A stretch of DNA of 64,000 nucleotides, taken from positions 53,096 to 117,095 of the forward strand of contig NZ_CABPSP010000020.1 in assembly GCF_902459765.1 (NCBI RefSeq). The letters run 5' to 3'. The notes beneath the pieces were generated by a model, which saw only the letters and a program-made list of their open reading frames with translations, was not told where the DNA came from and ran no database searches. The first letter of the stretch is position 1. The number at the start of each line of letters is the position of its first letter. This document shows, piece by piece, positions 33,493 through 43,500 of the stretch. This DNA comes from Pandoraea anapnoica (lineage in GTDB: Bacteria > Pseudomonadota > Gammaproteobacteria > Burkholderiales > Burkholderiaceae). The translations under genes were made by a program, and so were the position numbers.

Positions 33493-34758
33493 TCACGCCG
33501 TGGGGAGTAGGTTGGCCTGCTCAAGCATCCATTGCTCAATCCGGTTGTGCCACATGCGAAGCATGTCAAGGGGGCGTCGTCGGTAGTGCTTTTCCGCTAA
33601 TGCGCTTGGCTTGTGCCCCATGATTTGGGCGGACACGCCTGCAGGCATTTCGATCCATTCACACAGAGTCCCGAAGGATCGGCGCAACCCGTGCACGCTG
33701 ATGTGTGGCAGGTTTGCTCGGTCTAGCGCTTTCATATGCGCTTTTCTCGGCTCGACAATTCTCCCTTCTTCAGCCGTGATGCTGCTGAAGACCCACTCAT
33801 TAACGCGTGGTAGTTGCTTCAGCAACTCAGCCAGATAGGGCGTCAACGGGATAATTCGTCCCGTCTCTTCCACCTTGTCCGAAAGTGACAGGCTTCCCCA
33901 TTGAAAGTCCACATCGCCCCAGCTTAACTGGGCCAACTCTTCGCGTCGCGCACCTGTAATAAGTAGTGCCTGAAGATACGCAGAAATGACGGGGTTCGGA
34001 ATATTTCGGACTTCCGAAAACCATGGTTCCAATTGCTCCCGCTGCAAGCAGTCCTTCTTCATCTTTGGACGAGGAACCGACTCTTTCACCGCCCGAGCGG
34101 AGCATGCTCTTGCATGGGCGATGTTCGCGAACGCCGGTTGTTCATCACACCAGATCAGGAATGCTCTCAATTTTCTATAGGACTGTTCGGCCCCAGTCGG
34201 GCGATCCGCCGATTCGGCTGCGAGCCACTTGGACACTGTATCGGGGGTTAGCTCGGCAAGCCGAAGCTGCATCATCGGTGCAAGTGGGCCTGGTCTGGTA
34301 AGGCCCTTTCCGCGAATTTTGGTTTCTCCACCGGGCTGCGCGAGATTGATATGGTCTTGCAGATGACGTGTCCCCCAATTCGCCTTGCTGACGTTCAAGT
34401 ATTCCGTCCAAGCCTGAGATACCGTGGCTCGCTCGCGCTTCACATGCAGCTCTGCCTCACGTGCCGCTACCAGAACTTCGCGTTTCTCTTCCCGAGGATC
34501 GCGCCCCTGATCTGTCAGAAGCCTAAGTCGCGTTGCCTCCGTTTGAGCCTTCGCGATCGTCCACGACCGGGTATCGCCGATCGTGATACGAATTGTCTTG
34601 CCGTTGAGTCTCCCTTCAAAGATGTAGGACTTGGCTCCGTGCAACGTCACACGTACGCCAAGTCCCGGCGTTTTCGCATCCCAATGGAGTGTCTGTTGTC
34701 TTCCTGGTACTGCGGCGAATTTTGCGACCCGCTCGCTGGTGAAGTTGACCTTGTTCAT
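33493..34758 (-). CDS. int: P4-type tyrosine integrase
   Basis: This 421-residue integrase has the N-terminal DUF4102-like arm-binding domain (LHWDAKTPGLGVRVTLHGAK), a SAM-like core domain and a catalytic domain. The catalytic residues are R271 (TGARREEL), H356 and R359 (HGLRRSFG), H382 (GHKPS) and the nucleophile Y392 (EKHYRRRP). The gene is read away from the attachment fragment, whose start lies 162 bases upstream of its ATG. It is intact and should be able to integrate or excise the island when a directionality factor is present. No obvious excisionase gene was found. Confidence 0.93.
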   Translation of the reverse strand: MNKVNFTSERVAKFAAVPGRQQTLHWDAKTPGLGVRVTLHGAKSYIFEGRLNGKTIRITIGDTRSWTIAKAQTEATRLRLLTDQGRDPREEKREVLVAAREAELHVKRERATVSQAWTEYLNVSKANWGTRHLQDHINLAQPGGETKIRGKGLTRPGPLAPMMQLRLAELTPDTVSKWLAAESADRPTGAEQSYRKLRAFLIWCDEQPAFANIAHARACSARAVKESVPRPKMKKDCLQREQLEPWFSEVRNIPNPVISAYLQALLITGARREELAQLSWGDVDFQWGSLSLSDKVEETGRIIPLTPYLAELLKQLPRVNEWVFSSITAEEGRIVEPRKAHMKALDRANLPHISVHGLRRSFGTLCEWIEMPAGVSAQIMGHKPSALAEKHYRRRPLDMLRMWHNRIEQWMLEQANLLPTA

Positions 34759-34863
34759 CGCTGCCTCGTGTAGGTGCCGTGTAGGCGCTGTGTAGGCAAA
34801 TTCTAACCTTTTGGGTCACTCTCGATCAACATGGAGAAATTTTCAGGAAATAATTTTATTAAT

Positions 34864-34886
34864 ATAATCAATGTGTTGTTGATTAT
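34864..34886. promoter_or_regulatory. IHF consensus inside an inverted repeat at the attachment site
   Basis: AATCAATGTGTTG at 34866-34878 fits the IHF consensus WATCARNNNNTTR at every position. It lies in an 8-bp inverted repeat (ATAATCAA, seven-base spacer, TTGATTAT) in a strongly AT-rich stretch between the integrase start and the tRNA fragment. This is the expected place for bending the attachment DNA. The repeat may also act as an integrase-gene operator. Confidence 0.65.
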
Positions 34887-34920
34887 TTTGGGTGTGTGTC
34901 AACTTCGGTCAATTTAATGT

Positions 34921-34973
34921 TGTTCGGCCTTCTAAGCCGACGGTCGGGGGTTCGAATCCCTCTGGGCAGGCCA
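34921..34973 (+). other. attR: tRNA-Arg(TCT) 3' fragment
   Basis: The sequence begins within the anticodon arm (TCGGC-CTTCTAA-GCCGA, anticodon TCT). It continues through a variable loop and a T-arm (GGGGG-TTCGAAT-CCCTC) to the 3' acceptor strand TGGGCAG and encoded GCCA. Upstream there is no D-arm and no complementary acceptor strand, so this is not a complete tRNA. It is the duplicated target left at the distal end of an integrated island. Confidence 0.85.
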
Positions 34974-35208
34974 GCTAAACGACGACCTTGCGATATCGGT
35001 CAGGTCTCCAGTCTCACGTTCACCGCGTTTGCGACCCCGCGCCCTCCGCGACCGCCGAATCGCGAATGTCAAAAAAAATTCATGATCCGGTGCGACTATG
35101 CGAGCACCTGACATTGCCCGAAACGGGCGACGTCAGGGCATGCCGTCCTGATGTCCGGCATGAAGGCAACACGCGGACACCTGGCGCAACGCATCGAGGG
35201 AATGGGGA
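34974..35208. promoter_or_regulatory. Leader region of the surface-signalling cassette
   Basis: These 235 bases between attR and the STN gene contain an A8 run near 35070 and a pyrimidine-poor leader, but no gene. The promoter for the first signalling gene must lie here unless transcription came from the region now replaced by the island. Confidence 0.35.
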
Positions 35209-35970
35209 ATGCTTCAGCGCACGAAACCCATCGACATGCGTTGGCAGTGGCTTTCCTTCGGCATTTTCCTGTGCGTGATCTGCGCATCCTTGCATGCGGG
35301 CAGCGGCGCGCCGTCGATACCGGCAGATACCGGCTCGACTGAGCGCGCGGCGGGCCCCGGGGACACCGGCAGTTCTCCCATGAATTTCGAGATTCCGGCG
35401 CAGCCGCTCGCCGATGCGCTGGATCGATACGCCGGTCTGACCCATCGACCGGTCGTCTATCCGGGGGATCTGGCGGCCGGGCGCATGGCGTCTGCGGTGC
35501 ATGGCTGGTTGACTCCGGAAGCCGCGCTGCACATGTTGCTGCAAGGCTCGGGCGTGTCGGCGCGCAAGCTTCGCACGCCCGCCGGAGAGACTTTTGTATT
35601 GAGCGAGATTCCGGCTGTCGACGACGGTTCACCGCAAGGCTCCCCTTCGTTGCTGGCGAATCCGCAAGGTTTTCAGGCGCAAGTGCAGGCCGGGATTCTG
35701 TCGGCACTTTGTGCGGACCCGAACACGACGCCCGGCAACTACAGCGCCCTGTTCCAGTTTCGGTTGGACGCCGAGGGATATGTGCGCGATGTCCGGCTGC
35801 TCGATCCGACGGGCAGTCCCAGTCGCGATGCAGCGATCGTGTCGGTCCTCGCACAACTCCGGATGGCACCGCCATCCAGGCCTCTCGCAGGGAGAATACT
35901 TACCATGGCCGTGCTGCTTCAGGGGCCGAATGTCCGCGCGCAATGTCCTTCGGGGATGCGAGCAAACTAG
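35209..35970 (+). CDS. STN domain protein with TonB-C-like end
   Basis: This 253-residue exported protein has a signal sequence (LSFGIFLCVICASLHAGSGA). The STN (secretin and TonB N-terminal) domain reads MNFEIPAQPLADALDRYAGL, HGWLTPEAALHMLLQGSGVS and GETFVLSEIP. The C-terminal block resembles the TonB-C fold (YSALFQFRLDAEGYVRDVRL, LAQLRMAPPSRPLAG). In Fec-type systems the STN domain of an outer-membrane receptor touches FecR. Here it is a free-standing periplasmic module, so it may sense or relay a surface signal directly. The start codon has GAGGG eight bases upstream. It ends two bases before the sigma-factor gene. Confidence 0.82.
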   Translation: MLQRTKPIDMRWQWLSFGIFLCVICASLHAGSGAPSIPADTGSTERAAGPGDTGSSPMNFEIPAQPLADALDRYAGLTHRPVVYPGDLAAGRMASAVHGWLTPEAALHMLLQGSGVSARKLRTPAGETFVLSEIPAVDDGSPQGSPSLLANPQGFQAQVQAGILSALCADPNTTPGNYSALFQFRLDAEGYVRDVRLLDPTGSPSRDAAIVSVLAQLRMAPPSRPLAGRILTMAVLLQGPNVRAQCPSGMRAN

Positions 35971-35972
35971 CT

Positions 35973-36506
35973 ATGGCCGAGAACGCGCCCCCGCTGCTGC
36001 TAGACTACCTGACCACTCGCTATCACAACCTCAAGCTGCGCTTGCGCAAGGTGCTGGGGGATGACGAGCTGGCCGACGATGCACTTCACGACACATGGCT
36101 GCGTCTGAAAAAGCAGGAGGACGAGGCGTCCGGCACGATCCAGAGTCCGGCGTCCTATCTCGTTCGGATGGCCGTCAACCTCGCTGTCGACGCGCGCCGC
36201 AAACATGGCCGTACAGTCTCCGGCAGCGAAATCGACGAATTGCTTGACGAGATCGCCGACGCGTCGCCCGGCCCGCTTCAGGTGACGGAGTCGCGCGCCG
36301 ATCTGGCCTCGCTGATGGACGTGCTTAACCGCATGCCGGAGCGTCGTCGCCAGATCGTGGTGATGGTCCGCTGGAACGGGATGACGCAACGTGAGGCGGC
36401 GCAGGCGCTGGGCGTCTCGCTGCGAACTGTAGAGTCCGATCTGCAGCGAGCCAATGATTATTTGAATGCCTACATGAGCGCTCGGGAAAACGATGAGCGG
36501 TTTTGA
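35973..36506 (+). CDS. ECF (FecI-type) sigma factor
   Basis: This 177-residue sigma factor has region 2 with LRKVLGDDELADDALHDTWL and SPASYLVRMAVNLAVDARRK, and region 4 with MPERRRQIVVMVRWNGMTQR and REAAQALGVSLRTVESDL. The ATG at 35973 follows the STN gene stop by two bases and gives the normal FecI length. It is expected to be held by the FecR-like protein encoded by the next gene, with which it overlaps by 14 bases, and to activate the giant exoprotein gene downstream. Confidence 0.9.
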   Translation: MAENAPPLLLDYLTTRYHNLKLRLRKVLGDDELADDALHDTWLRLKKQEDEASGTIQSPASYLVRMAVNLAVDARRKHGRTVSGSEIDELLDEIADASPGPLQVTESRADLASLMDVLNRMPERRRQIVVMVRWNGMTQREAAQALGVSLRTVESDLQRANDYLNAYMSARENDERF

Positions 36507-37530
36507 GCGACGCCGTTCGTCTAAGGATATGAGCCAAATCGATGCCATGACCGGCCACCCCACCACCTCCAGCGAAGTCGAGCGCGAAGCCCTGATCTGG
36601 CTTCAGTTGCTGACCTCGGGCGAGCCGAAGGCGTGGGACGTCAAAGGGTTCAAGCGTTGGATCAGTCTGAATCCGGCGCATCGCACCACATTCAATGAGG
36701 TGCGCCGCCGCTGGGAGGGCATGCAACTGCCGGAAGGGGTCATGCTGACCCCGGCGAAACCGCAAAGCGTGCCGCCCAGGGGGGGCACCGCCAGCGCGTT
36801 CAACCCTCGCCGCCGCTACTGGCTCGGCTCGGCGGTGAGCCTGGCCGCCGTGGCCGGGGTGGCGAGTGTGTACCCGCCGCTTGGGTTGTGGCCTTCGCTG
36901 GCCACATGGGGCGCGGACGAGCGCACCGGCATCGGCGAGCAACGCACGCTGTCGCTCGCGCAGAACGCCAGCGTCACACTCAACACCCGCACCAGCATTC
37001 GCAGGCAGAAGGTCGGTGGTCAGACGGTCGGTTTCGACCTGATCTCGGGTGAAGCGGCAGTCGATCTCTCGACCTCGCCGCGGCCGTTCGTCGTGATGGC
37101 CGGGGTGGGGCGTAGCGCCGCGCAGACCGGCCGCTTCGAAGTCTGCAATCTGGATGATCGGGTGCGCGTCACATGCCTCGAAGGGACCGTGACCGTGGAG
37201 CATCCTGCGGGACGTCACACGTTGCTCGCCCGCCAGCAGACGGCTTACAACGCCAGCATGCTCAGCGTCGTCACGAACGTCGAACCGGCGCAGGTGAGCG
37301 CGTGGCGCAACGGCGAACTGGTCTTCAACCAGACGCGTCTGGCCGATGTGATTACAGAGATCAATCGTTACCGTCCGGGCAAGGTCGTGCTGATGAACGA
37401 TCAGGCACGCCATCGCCCCGTCAATGGACGTTTTGCCATTGCGTCGCTCGATCTTGCGCTCGAACAACTCGAACATGCCTTTGGCCTGAACGCCCAGTCG
37501 CTGCCCGGGAAGGTCCTCATTCTGACCTGA
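36493..37530 (+). CDS. FecR-type anti-sigma / sigma regulator
   Basis: This 345-residue protein has the cytoplasmic FecR start (EALIWLQLLTSGEPKAWDVK and FKRWISLNPAHRTTFNEVRR), one membrane segment near residues 110-130 (WLGSAVSLAAVAGVASVYPP) and the periplasmic FecR domain (GIGEQRTLSLAQNASVTLNT, VRVTCLEGTVTVEHPAGRHT). A C-terminal STN-like fold follows (LVFNQTRLADVITEINRYRP). Such proteins hold an ECF sigma factor until a periplasmic STN domain signals. The gene order STN-sigma-FecR-exoprotein suggests a dedicated switch. Confidence 0.9.
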   Translation: MSGFERRRSSKDMSQIDAMTGHPTTSSEVEREALIWLQLLTSGEPKAWDVKGFKRWISLNPAHRTTFNEVRRRWEGMQLPEGVMLTPAKPQSVPPRGGTASAFNPRRRYWLGSAVSLAAVAGVASVYPPLGLWPSLATWGADERTGIGEQRTLSLAQNASVTLNTRTSIRRQKVGGQTVGFDLISGEAAVDLSTSPRPFVVMAGVGRSAAQTGRFEVCNLDDRVRVTCLEGTVTVEHPAGRHTLLARQQTAYNASMLSVVTNVEPAQVSAWRNGELVFNQTRLADVITEINRYRPGKVVLMNDQARHRPVNGRFAIASLDLALEQLEHAFGLNAQSLPGKVLILT

Positions 37531-37593
37531 CGAAAAAATACTGCGGTATTTGCGATGTCTCTTCCGTCATAGGGCATCGCGCATGCCGACTTG

Positions 37594-40500
37594 ATGCCCA
37601 TCGAGGCTCAGGAGGTGAGCGCACGACGAACCCGGATTCGCGCACAGAACGCCGTCCGGGCGATACGACCTCACTTACGGGCAGGCATGGAAATGGGCAT
37701 TGGCGAGCGCAGCGTCGGGCAGGGATCACAACGCGACAGCAGGGTGGTGCTTCGCAAGGTGCCTATCGCACAGGCAATTGCATTGACGCTGGCGACGATG
37801 GGCGCGGTCGGTGAAGTCCACGCGCAGCAAGCGTTCAGCAGCCAGTGGTTCGCCGCGCGGGGGGCAGCACAGGCAACGGCGTCGCAAACGGGGCGCTTGC
37901 CGAACGGCATGCCGGTCACATCGCTGATGGACCCGTCGGCGCAACAGCAACAGGCGAACGCGCAGTTGCAGCGCTCGATTGCGAATCTCGGCTCGGCGGC
38001 GCAGAATATTGCCGCCATGCAAGCCGCGCAAGCCAATGCGCGCACCGCCGCAGCCAACACCGCCGCCACGATTCCCGACGGTCTCACGGAAGGCGGCCTC
38101 AAGGTCGACACGAACAGCCTGACGCAGGGCTGGATCAACGCCAACGCGCCGACGCAATCGGCATCCAACGGCAAGACCAACGTCAACATCCAGCAGACGG
38201 CCGACAAGGCGATCCTGAACTGGGAGACCTTCAACGTCGGACGCAATACGTCGGTCAACTTCGCGCAACAAAGCGACTGGGCTGTGCTCAACCGCGTGAA
38301 CGATCCGAACGCGCGTCCGAGCCAGATTCAGGGGACGATTCGCGGCGATGGCACCGTGATAATCCTGAACCGAAACGGCGTCATTTTCGGTGGCACGAGT
38401 CAGGTCGACACACGTAACCTCGTCGTCGCTGCGACGAAGATGTCCGACGCGCAATTCCGCACGGGCGGCCTCTACGGGGCCAGCGGTACGACACCGAGCT
38501 TCACCGACGCCCTCGGCAAAGTCGAAGTGCAGGCCGGTGCAAACATCACGGCACGTACGCCGACATCCGTCACGCAGGGCGGTGGCTATGTGTTGATGCT
38601 CGGCAAGGAAGTCAGCAATGCGGGCACCATCGTCGCGCCGCAAGGGCAGGTGGCGATGTCCGCTGGCGATAGCTTCGTCATTCGCAAGGGGTACGGGACC
38701 GACGCGAATCTCCCGTCGACTACGCGCGGTAACGAAATCTCGCCGCAGTTCGTCGCACAAAGCACGGCGGGCAAGGTCGTCAATACCGGCTTGCTGATGA
38801 CGCCGGAGGGCGACATCACGATGGCAGGACGCGATGTCCGCCAACTTGGCGTGGCGGTATCGACGACCTCCGTCAACACGCGCGGCACGATCCACCTGCT
38901 GAACTCGGCGAGCGACGCATCGGGGAGCGTGACGCTCGGCAGCGGCGCACTCACCTCGGTGCTGCTCAGCGACAACGGCGCAATGGCACTCGATAGCCAG
39001 CGCACGGCGATGATTCAGGATTCGGCTGCGCAGGATTCGCTCCGCAACAAGAGCGTCACCGGTATTTTCGACAACCTGTCCACGCTTTCGGATCGTCGCG
39101 ATCAGTCGCGCGTGGAAATCGTGACCGGTGGCAACGTCGAGTTTCAGGGCGACTCTCTGACGCTGGCCACGGGCGGTCAGATCGCTGTAAGCGCGGCGCG
39201 CCGCAGTTTCGTGGCGAACGGTGCGCAACTCGACGTGTCGGGCGCGGTAGGCGTGTCGCTGTCGATGGACAGCAACAACGTCAAGCTCAACGTGCAGGGC
39301 AACGAGCAGCGCGACGCCCCCGGCAACCGCGACAACCTCGCGCTGAACAACGCTAACGTCTACATCGACCGTCGCCGTCTGGTGTATGTGCCTGCGGCTG
39401 TCGGCGGCTATGCCAACGAGCGCTGGTACACACCGGGTGGCTTGCTCGAAGTCGGCGGCTATCTCTCGAATCAGGCGCACGGCATCGGCGAGTGGGCCGC
39501 ACAGGGCGGCACCGTCACGCTGGGGGGGGCGGAGGTCGTGACGCAAACAGGCGCGACGATCAACCTCTCCGGCGGCTCGCTGAACGTGCAGACCGGCTAT
39601 CTGAATCAGTCGTGGCTCAAGGGCGTCGACGGTCAGCTCTACAACGTCAACACGGCGCCGTCGAACGTGCTGTACACCGGCGTGTACAACGGCTTCGAAG
39701 TCGATCACCCGCGCTGGGGCAAGAGCACAACGGAAGCGTACGCCAGCCCGTTGATCGCGCCGACGAAGGTGTTGCAGAACGGCTATTCAGTAGGACGCGA
39801 CGCCGGTCGCCTGAACATTTCCGCGCCGACGGCGGTGCTCGAAGGCGACGTGATTGCCAACGTGTATACCGGCCCGGTGCAGACGCAGGTGCGTGCGACC
39901 GGTCTGACCGACGGCTACGCGCTGAGCCAGTTCGCCGTCGCGCGTGCGGGTTCGCTGGTGCTCGGCCAGTACACGGGTGTGGGACGCACCGGCGCGTTCG
40001 CCAGCGATGTTCAGATCGGCGCGCTGCCCGACATCACGTCCGCGATGCAGGCGGCCGATGCGCTCGATGCATCGCGCGTCAATACGGTGTGGCTCGATGC
40101 GTCACGTATGACGCGGACGCGATTCGGCGAAATCGATCTCGCGACAAGTGGCAGCATCGCTGTCAATTCGGATCTTCAACTGGACAACGGCGGCCGCTTC
40201 ACGCTGACGGCACCTGCCATCGATCTGAAGGGCAACATCACGGTGCCGGGCGGTATCGTCAGCGTGTCCAACATGCTGTGGCGCGCAGGCGATGCGTTCG
40301 CCACGGCGATTACGCCTGCAAAGGGCAGCGCGCACATCACGCTCGCGCCCGGATTCGGTGTGAGTACGCGCGGCGTCTGGGTGAACGCCGCGCTCGACCC
40401 GAACACCACACCGCTCGTGGCGTTCATCAACGGCGGTAACGTCACCTTCGACACGACAGGTGATCTCACGATTGCCGGCGGTAGCCTGATCGACGTGTCC

Positions 40501-43500
40501 TCCGGCGGCGCGGTGCTCGCAGGAGGCAAAACGAAAGGCGGCACGGGGGGCAATGTCACGCTGATCGCCGGTGATCCGGTTTCGGGATCGAGCGTCGGCA
40601 CGCTGGTCTTCGACGGTAACGTGCAGGCGTATGGGGCGAACGGTGGTGGCAAGCTCACGGTCTCGACGCCGGACAGTATCCTCATCGGCAACAATGCAGG
40701 CATCGCCGGGGGAACGCTGGCCGCCGGAACGCCCGCTGCGGTCGCCGTGAAGCTCGCGCAGACGCTTACTGTCGCCGCTGGTACACCGTTGCCAATGCAA
40801 TACATCCAGACACTCACCACAGTGGTCTTCGATGCACCGTTGCAGGCCGACGTCTACATGAGCGCTCCGCCTGATGGCGCAACGCTTGCCGACTGGGTCG
40901 TTCCCCAGGGCATGCTCATGCAGTCGAAGCAGGCCGACGGTCAGACGAACTATTACTTCTCCGGGCAGACGGTCCCGATGGGGACGGTGATTACCGGATG
41001 GGGCGGGACCGGCGTGATCCCGAAGGGAACGGTCATCCCTTCGGGCGTCTTCCCCAACGGGATTCCGGTGCTGCCTTACCGCTACGTCTACGCGGCGGGG
41101 GCCGTGCTCACGACGCCGATGACCTATCCCGTCGGCGCAATCATTCCGGCTGGCACAACGCTCGGGCAGACCGTCGCGGTCTCAAGTGTGCCGATGTTCA
41201 ACGCGGGTAACTCGGGAAGTGGCGGTTCGCTATTCGCCTCAGGCTTTACCAGTTACGACATCAACGGCGGGCAAGGGGTGCGCGTAGATAACGGCGTAGC
41301 ACTTGCGCCGGTGATGCCCGTCTACCGCTTCACGGCCGACAGCCTGACGACAGCGACCGGCAGCGCCCCCTCCAAGGCGATGACGCTTTGGACGCCGCCG
41401 CTGTTTGCCGAGTCTGCCCAGACCGACGCAATCACGCAACGGGCGGGCGCGAGTATGACGCTACGCTCGCAACGCAAGGACGATCAGGGCAATCCGACCG
41501 GCGGGGTTGTCGCTGTCGCGCCGGGGGCGTCGATCACGGTCGATCCGGGGCAGAGCATCACGCTCGAAGGGCCGGGACAGATGACGATCGATGGCACGCT
41601 GAGTGCGCGCGCAGGCAAGATTAACCTGATCAGCGACGCCGACGGCAGCGCCGCGACACTGGTCAATTTCGACGCTGCGGGCAAGATCCTCGGCAATTCG
41701 CTGTGGCTCGGCACGAATGCCAGGCTCGATGTCTCGGGGCTGGGCTATTCGGCGGTCGATACCAACGGCCGCACCTACGGCACGATCTTCGACGGTGGGG
41801 CTATCAGCGTGAGCGGTGCGACTTCGTTCGTTGTGATTCGCCCGGGCGCAGAACTTAACGCCGACGGCGCGAACCTGGCTGTCGATACCGCGACGGTGCC
41901 GGGCCAGCCGACGAATGCCATCGGTCGCATGACCCGTGTGTCTAACGGCGGTGCCATTGCACTGAGTTCTGGCGCGGGCCTGCAACTCGACGGCAACCTG
42001 CATGCGTTCTCTGGCGGTGCCGGGGCTTCCGGCGGCGACTTGTCGGTGTCGATGATTACGCCTCAGTACCCGACGTTGACGGTGGGGGCACCCGCCAGCG
42101 TACTCGTCCCAAGCACGCTCATCGTCACGCAATCGCGCACGGCTGCCGCCGATCTCTCGGGGCCGGGGGCACCGGTGGCTGCACTATCGCTCGGCTCGGG
42201 GACCGTGAGTGCCGACATGGTGCGCGACGGCGGTTTCAGTTCGCTCTCGCTCACGTCCACCGACTTCATGCAGTTCAAAGGCGATGTGTCGCTCGCGCTC
42301 GACAAGAGCGTCAAGCTCAATGCAGGGGCCTACACCTCCGGGACGCCGTTGATCCCGAACAGCGATCCGAAGGCAAGTGCACCCGACAACAAGGTTCGCA
42401 TTGCCGCCCCTTATGTGTTGTTCAGTGCGAACCCGCTCTCGCAGCCGGACGGCATGGCCAGCGGCACCATCGGCAATCCGAGCGCCTCGGGGCGGCCGAC
42501 GACGGCCACGTTCGAGATCGATGCCAATCTCATCGACGTGAAAGGCCCAACGGTGTTCGGCACCAGTCGTTCCTACTACGACTCGGTGAACTACGTGTGG
42601 GTCGACATTTCGTCGCCGGGCTTCCGTAACGTCAAGTTCGTCAGCCAAGGTGACATCCGGTTCCTGCCGACGCCTTCGCTCCAACGGGGCACGACGCTCA
42701 TCAGTTCGTGGGACATGGAGCTCGACGGCGCGCAGATTTATCCGACGACGGGGGCCGTGGCGAACGTCGTCGCGGGCCAGCAGCGCATCACCGACTATGC
42801 CGGGACGCTCACGCTCGGCCGCACCACGGCAGCCGTGCCCGATGCACCGTTGTCCGTGCAGGGCACGCTGTTTCTGGCCGCGCCGACGGTCCGACAGGGC
42901 GGCGTGCTGCGCGCACCGTTCGGCAGGATTCTGATCGGACCGCCGACCGCGGCGGTCGGTAGCGACCTCATGGTGAAGGACATCGCGTTTCTGCCCGGCA
43001 GTGTCACGTCGGTATCGATGAACGGCCTGACCGTGCCGTACGGCGGCACGGTTGACGGCGTCACCTACAACTACAACGGCACCCCGGTCACGGCGCTCAC
43101 TGGCAGCGGCATCGGATACACCGCCGGCTCCGGCATTTCGCTCGAAAGCCTGACGATGCGTGTCGACAACGGCGCTGTGCTTGACCTGTCGGGCGGTGGC
43201 ACGCTGGCGGGCGCAGGTTTCGTGTCGGGGCGCGGTGGTTCCGTCAACGTGCTGAACACCCCACTCGTCAATGCGAACCCGACGATGAAGCTGAGCCGGG
43301 CGACCGACAAGGTCTACGCCATCGTGCCTGGGTACAGCTCGGCGTACGCGCCGGTTGGGGCGGAGAACGGTGCGGGCGATCCGGTCGTGGGGCAGCGCAT
43401 CACCATCGGCGACGGCGTGCCGGGGCTGTCTGCAGGCACTTACACGTTGCTGCCGTCGAACTACGCGTTGCTGCCGGGGGCTTATCGCGTCGAAATCGGC

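Larger units (their letters stand above)
1..34973. mobile_element. Genomic island (right-hand part), tRNA-Arg integrated
   Basis: The segment left of position 34,973 carries insertion sequences, small orphan genes, a type IVb pilus cluster and a P4-type tyrosine integrase. It ends exactly at the CCA of a 53-base tRNA-Arg(TCT) 3' fragment that lacks its D-arm and 5' acceptor strand. To the right, base composition and codon use change to strongly GC-rich core style. Integration of P4-type elements into the 3' end of a tRNA leaves the complete tRNA at one end and a 3' fragment at the other. The intact tRNA and left end are therefore expected outside this window, so the island is longer than shown. 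A composite of several elements is possible because the left half is full of IS copies. Confidence 0.75.
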
